DNA of 64,000 nucleotides from Pelagibacterium luteolum (GCF_900100665.1 NZ_FNCS01000004.1:1-64000); one strand, 5' to 3'; counted from the stretch's first letter, positions 1-11,636 are shown. The notes: generated by a model not told the origin, from the sequence alone. Program-made: numbers and translations.

Positions 1-302
1 AGCGTGAACACGACGTGGAAGTAACCCACCGGCAGCAGGTTGGCCTGCTGGGCTTCCAGCCAGGCGCGTGCTGCAGCGCCCTGGCACCGCGGACAGTGCC
101 GGTTGCGACACGAGTTATAGGCGATCCGCTGGTGCCCGCAGTCAGAACAGGCTTCAACGTGACCGCCGAGAGCTGCGGTGCGACAGGTCTCGATCGCAGA
201 CATGACCTTGAGCTGGTCCAGGCTCAGATGCCCGGCATGGGCAGCGCGATAGGCAGGCCCGGCCGCTCGGAAGATATCGGCGACCTCGATGGTGGCGCGC
301 AC
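1..302 (-). CDS. IS91-family transposase, N-terminal part (runs off left edge)
   Basis: Reading leftward from a GTG at 302, the translation begins MRATIEVADIF and contains a zinc-binding module of IS91-type transposases, with Cys pairs in ACSDCGHQR and a downstream NRHCPRCQ motif. These proteins are HUH-type single-strand transposases; the catalytic part would lie beyond the window. The start is 5 nt past the stop of the upstream tyrosine recombinase, so the two genes are probably translationally coupled. That pairing is common in one IS91-related group. Only about 100 codons are visible, so whether the gene is intact cannot be judged. Confidence 0.8.
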   Translation of the reverse strand, partial: MRATIEVADIFRAAGPAYRAAHAGHLSLDQLKVMSAIETCRTAALGGHVEACSDCGHQRIAYNSCRNRHCPRCQGAAARAWLEAQQANLLPVGYFHVVFT

Positions 303-306
303 TCAC

Positions 307-1212
307 TCAGCCGTCTGGCGACTTGCCCTCCATAAGCGCCATCAGGCGATCAAGAGGGCCAGAGACCGCATGGATCGTTCGGGTGGACACCTTGGCGTAG
401 AGCGCGGTCGTCTCGAGCTTGCTGTGTCCGAGCAAAACCTGGATGACGCGGATATCGGTGCCATCTTCGAGAAGGTGGGTGGCGAAGCTGTGCCGTAATG
501 TGTGCGGACTGACACGCTTATGGATCCCGGCCACTTCGGCTGCTTCCTGCACCGCGCGATGCAGCTGTCGTGACGAGATCGGATCCGTGCGGCTACGCCC
601 TGGAAACAGCCAGCCATGAGGCAGCATCACGCCACGCCGCTTTCCTTCGCGCCACCAAACACGCAAGAGTTCGAGGAGTTGCGGGGAGAGCATGGCGTTG
701 CGGTCCTTGCGTCCCTTGCCCTGCTCGACGCGGATCAACATGCGGGTCGAGTCGATATCGTCGACCTTGAGATGCGCGACCTCTGAGACACGCAGGCCCG
801 CGCCATAGGCGACACCAAGCGCCGCCTTGTACTTGATGCCTGGCGCCGCCTCGAGCAGACGTGCGGCTTCCTCCACGCTCAGAACGTCGGGCAGCTTGCG
901 CGGATTGCGGGTGATCACCAGAGTGCGCGACAGATCTCGCCGGTTCAGCGTCACCGTGAACAGAAAGCGCAGCGCGGAAACCGTGCTGTTGATCGTCGCC
1001 GGACCCACACCGGTCTCATGCTGATGCAGTTGGTAATGCCGGATGTCTTGGGCGGTAGCGCTGTCGGGAGGACGCCCGAGGAAGGCAGCAAAGTTCCGGA
1101 CGTGCCGAACATAATCCTGCTGCGTATGGGCACCCAGGCCCCGCATCACCATATCTTGCTGCATGCGCTGACGCAGCGGTGTGATCGGGGCATTGGTCTG
1201 AAACGTCGTCAT
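307..1212 (-). CDS. tyrosine recombinase / phage-type integrase paired with IS91 transposase
   Basis: A 301-residue XerC/D-like recombinase. It has an N-terminal SAM-like core-binding domain (about 15-95) and a C-terminal catalytic domain with the first Arg in GAGLRVSEVAHL, the box II HTLRHSFATHL, and the His and Tyr in LLGHSKLETTALYAKV. All hallmark residues of the family are visible, so the enzyme is probably active. The ATG at 1212 is chosen because a GGAGG lies 8 nt upstream; an in-frame start at 1254 lacks a better site. It sits directly upstream of, and nearly touching, the IS91-type transposase, so its role is probably in movement of that element rather than of the whole island. Confidence 0.85.
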   Translation of the reverse strand: MTTFQTNAPITPLRQRMQQDMVMRGLGAHTQQDYVRHVRNFAAFLGRPPDSATAQDIRHYQLHQHETGVGPATINSTVSALRFLFTVTLNRRDLSRTLVITRNPRKLPDVLSVEEAARLLEAAPGIKYKAALGVAYGAGLRVSEVAHLKVDDIDSTRMLIRVEQGKGRKDRNAMLSPQLLELLRVWWREGKRRGVMLPHGWLFPGRSRTDPISSRQLHRAVQEAAEVAGIHKRVSPHTLRHSFATHLLEDGTDIRVIQVLLGHSKLETTALYAKVSTRTIHAVSGPLDRLMALMEGKSPDG

Positions 1213-1835
1213 GGTGAGTTCCTCCTGCTGAAAGGAACTCCATGTTCGGAGCACAGCCTCTAGCTGCCCAGAGCCTCAGACGAATCCATCAAGTCTCACC
1301 ACGCGCGTCTCTCCCGCGCAGCGGGTTCGTGCATGAGGTCGGGAGTCGCCGTTTGCTGGTCTTCAAGTTTTATCGGGCTGTAGCGTGGAATCGGCGGTTT
1401 CGCATGCCGGTCGGTGGGTGTGCGGTGATCGGCGGCAATGTCGCGCTGTAGAGGGCAATCGGCGGTATCTGGCGCGCCATCCCTGTTCGAAACCGCGAAC
1501 ACCATTTGCCGAAAATTTGCCCTCAGTGATCGTACGGTGCAGCGCATGCGTGCTGCCAACGATGAGCACGCGCTTTTCACTGACGATGACGCGGCCAACA
1601 CTGAGGTGCAGCTTGGCCACACGGGCGGCCAGGTAGGCGTGGAAGACAGCTCCGATGACCATATTGGAACTGCGCAGAAGAACACTATCAATGGCCCCTA
1701 CCGTTCCATCCGCCCTCTTGGCAGATTCAGCACCAGGCAGTGGGCATGGAGGTCAACGTCGCTGAAAACCGATCCGTCTTCATGCTCAGCCGGACGGGCG
1801 TCATCATGCACTAACACAGCGGCGGAGAAGCTTAC
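1213..1835. other. intergenic scar with no recognisable gene
   Basis: About 620 bases between the integrase and a relaxase fragment. I see only short overlapping open frames on both strands, none with a family motif I recognise or a convincing ribosome binding site. The composition is like the neighbouring DNA. It is best read as decayed mobile-element sequence. Confidence 0.4.
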
Positions 1836-2018
1836 CTACTCCAGGGTGGCACCGCCCTTGCCGCGGCGCGCCCAGGCCGCAATACGGTCTGCGAAACCAA
1901 GGGTGCTGCGCACAGCCTCGATGAAAGCTTTCAGCAGGAGCTCTCGTTCCGCGTCGTTCGCCATGGCGTAGCGCAGAGAGAACGACTTTGGGGCCGACAG
2001 CGTGAGATCGAAGGCCGG
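1836..2018 (-). pseudogene. fragment of a MobF (TrwC/TraA-type) relaxase
   Basis: Sixty codons closed by in-frame stops on both sides (TAG at 2021-2019 and TAG at 1838-1836). The translation contains FDLTLSAPKSFSL followed by an ARRGKGGATLE segment. This resembles the conserved FDLTFSAPKSVS motif of MobF relaxases, which in that family is followed by an RRGKGG segment before the catalytic histidine cluster. The catalytic Tyr and three-His motif are absent, so this is a degraded piece only. It indicates that a second conjugative system, different from the RlxS relaxase further right, once contributed DNA here. The assignment rests on one motif pair. Confidence 0.5.
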
Positions 2019-2308
2019 CTAGCGATCGATGACGCGCCCGCCCTTGTTGGTAAGCAGGCTCGCTCCACGTTCGTCACCGCCGCGTACAAGCGGTCGAGAA
2101 GATCGAAGTCGATCGGCGCATCATCGCTCATGCCGAAGGCGCCATCCGGTGCATAACCGACAATGCTGGGCACGTCGATCCGTGAACATATCGTCACGAG
2201 CACGAACGCAGCAAAGACCAACAAGGCCGCACTTTCGACAAATCCAGTCGCGCTATGCATGTTCTTCTCCTAACGGCATGGCGCAGGGAGAGCCAATACC
2301 TGTAATCT

Positions 2309-2731
2309 CTAGACGTGCGAGCGTGCCCACTGCGCTATCTGCGCGGCAGGCATTGCACCACTCGTCCTCGCGATTTCCTTGCAGCTCCTGAACAGGATCA
2401 TGGCGGGAATGCCACGGATCCCGTAGCGGCCGGCGATCTGCTGTTCGGCTTCCGTGTCGAGCTTGCCAAGGCGAAAACTTGGTTCGAGCGACTGCGCCGC
2501 CGCCTCGAATTGGGGCGTCATCATCTTGCATGGCCCGCACCACTCGGCCCAGAAATCGACCAGCATTGGCAGTTCGGCATTCGCATGGCGGTCAAAATTA
2601 GCCGCGGTGGGCGTGACGGGCATGCCTTGAAAGAGAGGCGCGCCGCAGCGTCCGCAATTGGGGTTGTCGCTCAGGCGCTCTTGCGGCACCCTGTTGGTGG
2701 AATTGCACTGCAGGCAAGCGACCGTGGGCAT
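2309..2731 (-). CDS. trxC: thioredoxin 2-type protein (TrxC)
   Basis: A 140-residue thioredoxin. The N-terminus carries two CxxC pairs (CLQC and CGRC) that form the zinc-binding domain typical of thioredoxin 2, followed by the thioredoxin fold with the WCGPC active site and the cis-proline loop GIPAMILF. The usual role is reduction of disulfides in cytoplasmic proteins under stress. The start at 2731 is used because it gives the canonical MPTVACLQC beginning; the open frame extends upstream without family similarity. It is the last gene of the leftward heat-resistance operon, and a thioredoxin is a regular member of such islands. Confidence 0.92.
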   Translation of the reverse strand: MPTVACLQCNSTNRVPQERLSDNPNCGRCGAPLFQGMPVTPTAANFDRHANAELPMLVDFWAEWCGPCKMMTPQFEAAAQSLEPSFRLGKLDTEAEQQIAGRYGIRGIPAMILFRSCKEIARTSGAMPAAQIAQWARSHV

Positions 2732-2783
2732 CCTGTATCCTTTCGTTGACGAGCCGCGCTCGGCGGCCGAATGATGCAAGCGT

Positions 2784-3626
2784 TCAGCGCGTGGATATGG
2801 CGCGGCGCGCCTCTCGCTGCCGCGGCTCGGGCAGGTATTCCACGCCACCGCCCTGGCGCCGAACCGGCTGCGGATAGAGCGTCATCAGCTCCAGTATTTC
2901 CTTGGGCATGTCCGTTCCAACGGGCAGGCCCATGTCGCGGGCCTCATCGGCAGAGATGGGATAGTCGTGGGTCCAGGTGCCCGTAGCCAGCTTCGCCGCC
3001 AGCGCCGCCGCGCGGTTCTCGTCCATCTTGTCGGACAGCAGACGTTTCGCGAATGCCTCGATCTGCGCAATGGCCTTGCGACCGACATCGGCCATGATCA
3101 GGGTCTGGTCGTCGATCTTGGCGATGGGCTTCTCGGCGACGACCTTGAGGAGCGAGGCAGCAGGCAACTGGCCAAGTTGCGGATCGACGGGTCCCAGCAC
3201 GGAATGCTCGCACATCACGATCTCGTCGGCGGCAAGCGCGATCAACGTGCCGCCCGACATCGCGTAATGCGGCACGAACACGGTGACCTTGCCCTTGTGG
3301 CCCTGAATGGCCCGAGCGATCTGGGTTGCCGCCAGCACAAGGCCGCCCGGTGTATGCAGCACGATGTCGAGTGGCACTTCATCGTCGGTCATCTGGATCG
3401 CGCGCAGGACTTCCTCCGAGTCATTGACGTCGATGTAGCGCATCAGGGGGAATCCCAGCAGGTTCATCGTCTCCTGCCGATGGATCAGCAGGATGACGCG
3501 ACTGGCACGCTTCTTCTCGATACTGGCGATCTTGCGTGCGCGCATCGCCTCAAGATATCTGCGCTGCAGAACCGGCTGCAGCGCCGAAATGATGAAGAAC
3601 AGCCAGAAAAGCTGCATTATGTCCAT
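2784..3626 (-). CDS. SDH-family (ClpP/SppA-fold) membrane-anchored serine protease
   Basis: A 280-residue protein with an N-terminal membrane segment (about 3-20, MQLFWLFFIISALQPVL), then a crotonase/ClpP-fold domain. DIVLHTPGGLV resembles an oxyanion-hole segment, HYAMSGGTLIALAAD carries the likely nucleophilic Ser, and EHSVLGPVDPQLG follows. These match the serine dehydrogenase proteinase (SDH) family of SppA-like peptidases. The ATG at 3626 has GGAGG about 10 nt upstream and overlaps the rhomboid gene by 10 bases, implying translational coupling. It probably degrades membrane or membrane-associated proteins in the stress operon; the substrate is unknown. Confidence 0.82.
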   Translation of the reverse strand: MDIMQLFWLFFIISALQPVLQRRYLEAMRARKIASIEKKRASRVILLIHRQETMNLLGFPLMRYIDVNDSEEVLRAIQMTDDEVPLDIVLHTPGGLVLAATQIARAIQGHKGKVTVFVPHYAMSGGTLIALAADEIVMCEHSVLGPVDPQLGQLPAASLLKVVAEKPIAKIDDQTLIMADVGRKAIAQIEAFAKRLLSDKMDENRAAALAAKLATGTWTHDYPISADEARDMGLPVGTDMPKEILELMTLYPQPVRRQGGGVEYLPEPRQREARRAISTR

Positions 3627-4369
3627 GGACCTTGTCCTCCTTCCCGTCGGCCATCCGGCAGAAAGCCATAGATGCCCTCGTCGCGATAATAGTGGCGATA
3701 GACGTCGGCGCGCCTTCGCAGGAGTGGCGTTACAAGCCAACCGGCGAGGAACCCGCCGATATGCGCCCACCAGGCAACCCCGCCCGTGGCCGGATCGCTG
3801 CCGAGCGACAGGAAACCGGGAACGACCTGCATGAAGAACCAGATCATCGCGAAAATGACCGCGCGCACTTCGAAGAAGAGGGGAATGAACAGAATCGGCA
3901 CGATCACCACCAGCCGAGCCGCCGGAAACATGCGTGCGTAGCAACCGATCACGCCCGCGATCGCCCCCGATGCGCCAAGCGCGGGAACGACTGAGCCGGG
4001 GTTCGCCAGCGCGTGAGCCAGTCCGGCTGCCACACCACAGAACAAATAGAACAGCGTGAATCTACCCGGTCCGAGCCGATCTTCGACGGCGGGGCCGAAG
4101 ATCCAGAGCGTCCACATGTTCAAGATGAGGTGCAGCCAGCCCCCGTGCAGGAAGATGTTGGTCAGGAACGGGGTCCAGTCGGACGGGGCGACGAGGCTCA
4201 GTTGCCCGAAGAAGCGCGAGGGCACCAGCGCGAACTCGAACAGGAACCGGTCCAGCACGCGCGGAGGCAGGCTGATCTGATAGAGGAATGCGAGGACGTT
4301 CATGCCGATGACCGCCCATACGATGACGGGCGGGTAGCGGCGCGCTACGCTGTCAAGGTAGGGAAACAA
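3617..4369 (-). CDS. rhomboid-family intramembrane serine protease
   Basis: A 250-residue polytopic membrane protein with about six hydrophobic segments. The rhomboid signature is complete: HGGWLHLILNMW in the early part, the catalytic Ser in GASGAIAGVIG, and the catalytic His in WWAHIGGFLAGW. Rhomboids cleave transmembrane segments within the bilayer. Here it lies between the NDUFS4-like gene and the SDH protease in the leftward operon, forming with FtsH and the SDH protease a set of three membrane-quality-control proteases. The C-terminal tail after the last membrane span is hydrophilic (RRRADVYRHYYRDEG). Confidence 0.9.
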   Translation of the reverse strand: MFPYLDSVARRYPPVIVWAVIGMNVLAFLYQISLPPRVLDRFLFEFALVPSRFFGQLSLVAPSDWTPFLTNIFLHGGWLHLILNMWTLWIFGPAVEDRLGPGRFTLFYLFCGVAAGLAHALANPGSVVPALGASGAIAGVIGCYARMFPAARLVVIVPILFIPLFFEVRAVIFAMIWFFMQVVPGFLSLGSDPATGGVAWWAHIGGFLAGWLVTPLLRRRADVYRHYYRDEGIYGFLPDGRREGGQGPWT

Positions 4370-4405
4370 GCGGCAGATCCTCGCTCGCGCTGGCCATTCC
4401 GTTCA

Positions 4406-4972
4406 TTATTTTTTCCCGGCGATCGTCACGCCCGTCCAGGCTGGGGGATCGGAGGCCGGGAAGGATTCCAGACTGGCTTCGATCACTGGATCGAATTCCG
4501 CCTGTTCTTGCGACGACAGGTCCACCTGATCGACTGCGCGCCGGCGTCGGTGGTCCGTGCGACCCCGATCCAGGCGTGACGGTATGCGAAAGGCGTTCGG
4601 GGCGTCGGCTCCCTTGTAGAGGCGATGCCGCTCCTCTCCCCGCCAGCGGTCAGGCGCATGCCGGTGAGCCACGTCCTCACGCACGAAATAGCGCCAGTCC
4701 TGCCGCTCCGCGAATTCCACGGCGCTTTCGCGGTCGGGAAATTTCAGCCGGATCGAACGATAGGGATCGTTGCTGGAGGTATATCCCATCAGCGGCTCGA
4801 CCTGCAGGGGCCGAGACGGCTCGAATTCCAGTATCCAGTAGTTGGGCCGCGGCGCCGACGTCATCGCGGAACGAGCCGGCCGGTAAATGATCGCGGTCGG
4901 AACGTCCCATGACCTCATGTTGGTCCCGGGTAGCGTCGGCGGAAAGGGTGGACGATTGTGTCCGCGCATCAT
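4406..4972 (-). CDS. NDUFS4-like protein (ETC complex I subunit conserved region)
   Basis: A 188-residue protein. Residues about 25-100 (ARSAMTSAPRPNYWILEFEPS, LMGYTSSNDPYRSIRLKFP, ESAVEFAERQDW) match the conserved region of the 18-kDa complex I accessory subunit NDUFS4, normally a chromosomal alphaproteobacterial gene. A basic linker follows, then a C-terminal DPVIEASLESFPASDPPAWTG motif shared by many small stress-associated proteins. It overlaps the upstream gene by 4 bases, so it belongs to the heat-resistance operon. Its presence there suggests protection or repair of respiratory complex I under heat; that is inference. It may be a paralogue of the housekeeping subunit. Confidence 0.75.
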   Translation of the reverse strand: MMRGHNRPPFPPTLPGTNMRSWDVPTAIIYRPARSAMTSAPRPNYWILEFEPSRPLQVEPLMGYTSSNDPYRSIRLKFPDRESAVEFAERQDWRYFVREDVAHRHAPDRWRGEERHRLYKGADAPNAFRIPSRLDRGRTDHRRRRAVDQVDLSSQEQAEFDPVIEASLESFPASDPPAWTGVTIAGKK

Positions 4973-6108
4973 GGTGCTTCCCCTCCGTTGTCCCCGAGAA
5001 AAGCGCGTTCCAGCCGAGCGCGATCCCGCAGGGGCTGTGGAATTCGCAACCTTCTCTGATGAGCACTCTCAAAAAGCGCATGAGCGGTATCGGAAGACTG
5101 ACCTGAGTCACGCAGTTTATCGCGAATATAATCGCGCGCCGACTGGACGATCCGGGTCACGTCGTCTTGGGGAATGCCGAGAACGGAGGAGACTGTTTCA
5201 AGCGGGGTCTCGTTCAGATCGACAAGAAAAAGGGCCCGGCGCCAAAACGCCGGCAGACCGGCGATCGCCCGGTGAAAGGCCAGCGCCTCCTGCCGTTTCG
5301 CGACCGCCGCTTCGGGGTCGTCCCCACCTTCGTCGGCGACGATTTCCTCGAGCAGCAGCACGTCGTCGGGCTGGTAGAACTCGAACATCTCCTCATCAGA
5401 CTCGGTAGGCTCTCCACCAGGCGCCTCGGGCGCTTCGTAGATCGATGCGGCATCCTCGGGCACCGCGCGGCGCGCAGCCTGCGCCTCGGCCTCGACGGTC
5501 TCAAAGACCAGTTGCGTCAGCCAGTCCCGGACGGAGAATTCGGTCGGCCGCCGCTCGAAGCGGTTGAGCCCGTTGAGGATCGTCGCATCGACGATATCGC
5601 CAACGCTCAGGTAGCCAGCCGGCACAGACCCGCTACACTCGAGATAGGTCAACTCGCGCCTGACGGTGTCGTAGACCGTATCGAGATGATCCTCGATCAG
5701 GTCGAAGAAGAGTTCACGCCGGTCCGCTTCCGCCGCATTCCGCGCCGACGGCAGCGGGGCGCCGATCCGGCGCCGGCGGGCTGGACGCTTGTATTCAGAC
5801 TCGTGCTTGAGGCGCGCCACATGCCGGTCAACCCGCTGGCGCAGGTCGGCAAAGGCCTTGCGCAGGACAGGCTCGATCACGAACCCCTCTTCCTGTGCCG
5901 CGATCACGCCCGAGGGCAGTTGCAGGCGCAGGCTGACCTGGATGCGCGTCTTGCCGCTCGTCTGAGAGGCGACGACTTCGAGCCGGACGAGATCCTCGCG
6001 GAAGCGTACAAGATGCGGTTCAAGTTGCCGCACCTCTTCCTCGATGACCTCAGGCGCGCGCTGTTGCCCGTGCCGGTCAAGATTGCGAAATGCTCTGATG
6101 ACTTTCAT
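4969..6108 (-). CDS. HPF/RaiA-like ribosome-associated domain fused to a sigma-70-like C-terminus
   Basis: About 379 residues from the ATG at 6108. The first ~110 residues (MKVIRAFRNLDRHG, LVRLEVVASQTSGKTRIQVSLRLQLPSG, FADLRQRVDRHVARLKHE) resemble hibernation-promoting factor / RaiA proteins. The remainder has a helical region with an acidic stretch and ends in a segment like sigma-70 region 4 (AIAGLPAFWRRALFLVDLNETPLETVSSVLGIPQDDV). It could sense or modify ribosomes under heat and also act in transcription; neither activity is shown. An upstream ATG at 6162 is possible, but a strong hairpin lies between the two starts and the domain begins at 6108. It is the third gene downstream of clpK-ftsH-marR. 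Confidence 0.65.
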   Translation of the reverse strand: MKVIRAFRNLDRHGQQRAPEVIEEEVRQLEPHLVRFREDLVRLEVVASQTSGKTRIQVSLRLQLPSGVIAAQEEGFVIEPVLRKAFADLRQRVDRHVARLKHESEYKRPARRRRIGAPLPSARNAAEADRRELFFDLIEDHLDTVYDTVRRELTYLECSGSVPAGYLSVGDIVDATILNGLNRFERRPTEFSVRDWLTQLVFETVEAEAQAARRAVPEDAASIYEAPEAPGGEPTESDEEMFEFYQPDDVLLLEEIVADEGGDDPEAAVAKRQEALAFHRAIAGLPAFWRRALFLVDLNETPLETVSSVLGIPQDDVTRIVQSARDYIRDKLRDSGQSSDTAHALFESAHQRRLRIPQPLRDRARLERAFLGDNGGEAP

Positions 6109-6145
6109 GCCGTATGACCTTGCTTGTCGCTTTTTGACGAAATGA

Positions 6146-6171
6146 GCCGGCGCGACCGTCATCGCGCCGGC
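6146..6171 (-). promoter_or_regulatory. perfect 10-bp intercistronic hairpin after clpK
   Basis: GCCGGCGCGA and TCGCGCCGGC form a perfect 10-bp GC-rich stem around a 6-base loop between the clpK stop and the likely start of the HPF/sigma-like gene. There is no T run, so a classical terminator is unlikely. It may stabilise the clpK message or reduce read-through. Confidence 0.5.
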
Positions 6172-6186
6172 CAGTCCTTCACGACG

Positions 6187-9093
<2,907 letters not shown>

Positions 9094-9156
9094 TCGTCTT
9101 CTCCGTTTCTTTATCCAGTCAGGGTTGTCCGCCGATCATCTGCGCCAGTGACAGTG

Positions 9157-10989
9157 TCACGCAGCGACCGCTTCCGTTCTTTTCACCTTGGACCCAATTG
9201 CCACAAGATCGGGCTCGTCCAGTGTCTCTCGTTGCAGGAGATCCTGCGCCGATTGCTCGAGAAGATCCAGATTGGATTCAAGAAGGGTGAGGGTGCGCTT
9301 GAAGACGCCATCCACGATGTCGCGCACCTTCGCGTCCATCCGCTCAGCAGTGGCGTCGCTGTAGCGGCGGTTCAGCCAGGACGACTGGTCGCCGGTGCCG
9401 AGAAAGCCGGGCCGATCGGTGTCGTAGCTGACATGCCCGAGGTCTTCGTCCATCCCGTACCGCGCGACCATGGCGCGGGCGATGTCGGTCGCCTTGACCA
9501 GATCGTCCGCCGCCCCGGTCGAGACATGATCGTAGATGATCTTCTCTGCTGCGCGCCCGCCAAGCAGGACTGCGATCTTGTTCTCGAGTTCCTCCCGCGT
9601 CATCAGGAAGCGGTCCTCGGTCGGGCGCTGGATGGTGTAGCCGAGCGCGCCAATCCCGCGCGGTATGATCGAGACCTTGTGCACCGGGTCCACCCCCGGC
9701 AAAGCCATCGCCACAAGCGCGTGCCCCATCTCGTGGTGCGCCACGATCTCGCGTTCGCGCGGATTGAGCACGCGGTTCTTCTTTTCCAACCCGGCGATGA
9801 TGCGTTCCACCGCATTGTTGAAGTCGTCCATCGTCACCGCATCAGCCTTGCGGCGCGTGGCGAGCAATGCTGCCTCGTTGACGAGATTGGCAAGATCCGC
9901 GCCGGAAAAGCCGGGAGTAAGCGCTGCGACCTTCTCGGCATCGACGTCTGGGGCGAGCTTCACCTTTTTCATGTGAACGCCAAGAATCTGCACGCGTCCC
10001 TTCTTGTCGGGCCGGTCCACCAGCACCTGACGGTCGAAGCGTCCCGCACGCAGCAGCGCGGGGTCGAGAATCTCGGGTCGGTTGGTGGCGGCCAGGAGCA
10101 CGATGCCCACTGAAGGGTCGAAGCCGTCGAGCTCGGTCAGAAGCTGGTTCAGCGTCTGCTCACGCTCATCATGGCCACCGGCGATCTGGCCGGAGGAGCG
10201 CGCCCTCCCAAGAGCGTCGAGTTCGTCGATGAAGATGATTGCCGGGGCCGATTTCCGGGCCTGCTCGAACAGGTCGCGCACCCGTGCGGCACCGACGCCC
10301 ACGAACATCTCGACGAACTCTGATCCCGAGATCGAAAAGAAGGTCACGCCGGCCTCGCCTGCCACCGCGCGCGCCAGAAGCGTCTTGCCGGTTCCCGGCG
10401 GCCCGACGAGCAATATGCCTTTGGGGATATGTGCGCCCAGCTTTCCGTATTCGGCGGGGTTCCTGAGGAACTCCACGACCTCCTCGAGCTCGGCCTTGGC
10501 CTCGTCCACACCGGCCACGTCGGCGAAGCTGACGCCGGTTTCCTTTTCCATGTAAACTTTGGCCTTGCTGCGGCCGACCTGCATGAACCCGCCGAAGCCC
10601 TGCTTGTCGGCGAACTTGCGGAACAGCAGCATCCAGATTCCGAAGAAGACAAGCGCTGGCGCCACCCAGGAAATCAGCGTGCCGAGAAAAGTGTTCTGAG
10701 GAACACCCGTGATCTCGACGCCGGAGCGGTCGATCCGCTGCAGGATCGCGGGATCCACGACCGTCGTCACGAACTGGCTCTTGCCGTCGACGGGTTCGGT
10801 GAAGGTGCCGGTGATGGTGTCTGACCCGACCGCGACCGACGCGACCCTGCCGTCCTCGAGATAGGTTTCGAATTGGCTGTAGCTGATGGGAGCCACGGAT
10901 TGCCAGCCGGCGATCAGATCCTGGATGAAGATCACGGCTATGAAAGCCATCACCCAGTACCAGATGTTGTATTCGGTCTTCTTTTCCAT
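9157..10989 (-). CDS. ftsH: ATP-dependent zinc metalloprotease FtsH (island copy)
   Basis: A 610-residue membrane AAA+ protease. It has an N-terminal transmembrane helix (about 8-28), a periplasmic domain, a second helix (about 106-125), the AAA module with Walker A GPPGTGKT and Walker [12 protein letters not shown], the SRH region [21 protein letters not shown], and the zinc-binding HEMGH of the M41 peptidase domain. FtsH degrades damaged membrane proteins and short-lived cytoplasmic regulators. Lying between marR and clpK, it is an accessory island copy rather than the housekeeping gene, which usually adjoins tilS. Confidence 0.93.
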   Translation of the reverse strand: MEKKTEYNIWYWVMAFIAVIFIQDLIAGWQSVAPISYSQFETYLEDGRVASVAVGSDTITGTFTEPVDGKSQFVTTVVDPAILQRIDRSGVEITGVPQNTFLGTLISWVAPALVFFGIWMLLFRKFADKQGFGGFMQVGRSKAKVYMEKETGVSFADVAGVDEAKAELEEVVEFLRNPAEYGKLGAHIPKGILLVGPPGTGKTLLARAVAGEAGVTFFSISGSEFVEMFVGVGAARVRDLFEQARKSAPAIIFIDELDALGRARSSGQIAGGHDEREQTLNQLLTELDGFDPSVGIVLLAATNRPEILDPALLRAGRFDRQVLVDRPDKKGRVQILGVHMKKVKLAPDVDAEKVAALTPGFSGADLANLVNEAALLATRRKADAVTMDDFNNAVERIIAGLEKKNRVLNPREREIVAHHEMGHALVAMALPGVDPVHKVSIIPRGIGALGYTIQRPTEDRFLMTREELENKIAVLLGGRAAEKIIYDHVSTGAADDLVKATDIARAMVARYGMDEDLGHVSYDTDRPGFLGTGDQSSWLNRRYSDATAERMDAKVRDIVDGVFKRTLTLLESNLDLLEQSAQDLLQRETLDEPDLVAIGSKVKRTEAVAA

Positions 10990-11006
10990 ACGGCTTTTCC
11001 TTTTCC

Positions 11007-11435
11007 CTAGCGCCCGAGCCGCGCCCTGATCCGCTCGAGCAGCGCCAGCAGAATGCGCCTCTCGTCCGCCGACAGATCCTGCAGGATTTCATCTTCGAGC
11101 GCCGATTGCCGCGGCGCGAGTTCCTCCAGCATCGCCCTGGCCTTTGGCGTTGCCGTGACGATCTGCGCCCGTCGGTCGTCGGGTGACGCCCACCGCTCTA
11201 CCCAACCGCCCTGTACCATGCGATCGACGAGCTGGCCCGCAGTGGCCCGGCCCACCTCCAGCCGCCCGGCCAGATCGCCGATGGTCAGCCCGGGCGAATC
11301 CTCGACATGTGCCGCCCCCATCCAGGACAGGCGGGTCAGGCCGCTGTCGCCAATCTCGTTGTCGATCCGCTGCTGGATGAGCTGCGCGACCCGGTGGATC
11401 GTCGTCCCGATCAGGGCAAGATCAGAAGTGATCAA
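11007..11435 (-). CDS. MarR-family transcriptional regulator of the heat-resistance island
   Basis: About 142 residues with the winged-helix of MarR proteins (LTRLSWMGAAHVEDSPGLTIGDLAGRLEVGRATAGQLVDRMVQGGWVERWASPDDRRAQIV). The TTG at 11435 is preferred because GGAGG lies about 10 nt upstream and it gives a normal MarR length; the frame is open further upstream. It is the first gene of the leftward operon and diverges from the hsp20 genes. A perfect palindrome in the shared intergenic region is a good candidate for its operator, so it probably represses itself and both operons. The inducing signal is unknown. Confidence 0.85.
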   Translation of the reverse strand: MITSDLALIGTTIHRVAQLIQQRIDNEIGDSGLTRLSWMGAAHVEDSPGLTIGDLAGRLEVGRATAGQLVDRMVQGGWVERWASPDDRRAQIVTATPKARAMLEELAPRQSALEDEILQDLSADERRILLALLERIRARLGR

Positions 11436-11495
11436 GGGTATCGTTCCTCCGTCTGCATGAGAAACAGGATAGACTGCGGTCCACCCAAAGTGCAA

Positions 11496-11518
11496 TGCAA
11501 GCATCATATATGCTTGCA
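11496..11518. promoter_or_regulatory. candidate MarR operator: perfect 9+9 bp palindrome
   Basis: TGCAAGCAT and ATGCTTGCA are perfect inverted arms separated by 5 bases, in the divergent region between the MarR gene and the first hsp20. The size and symmetry suit a winged-helix dimer. The right arm overlaps the putative -35 element of the rightward promoter. Confidence 0.65.
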
Positions 11519-11541
11519 TAATAGATGGATCCGCCTATCTT
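11514..11541 (+). promoter_or_regulatory. putative promoter of the hsp20-psiE-M48 operon
   Basis: A sigma-70-like -35 TTGCAT (11514-11519) and -10 TATCTT (11536-11541) separated by 16 bases lie upstream of the first hsp20. The -35 sits in the right arm of the palindrome, which is a typical arrangement for repression. It is a motif-based call only. Confidence 0.45.
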
Positions 11542-11636
11542 GATGGGCGGTCTCCGAACCGACATCCAGCCGGCACCGTTGCCCGGTCGGACCATGCCGC
11601 CGGTTCGGGGGCATGGTCGGCAACAGGAGGCCAGCA

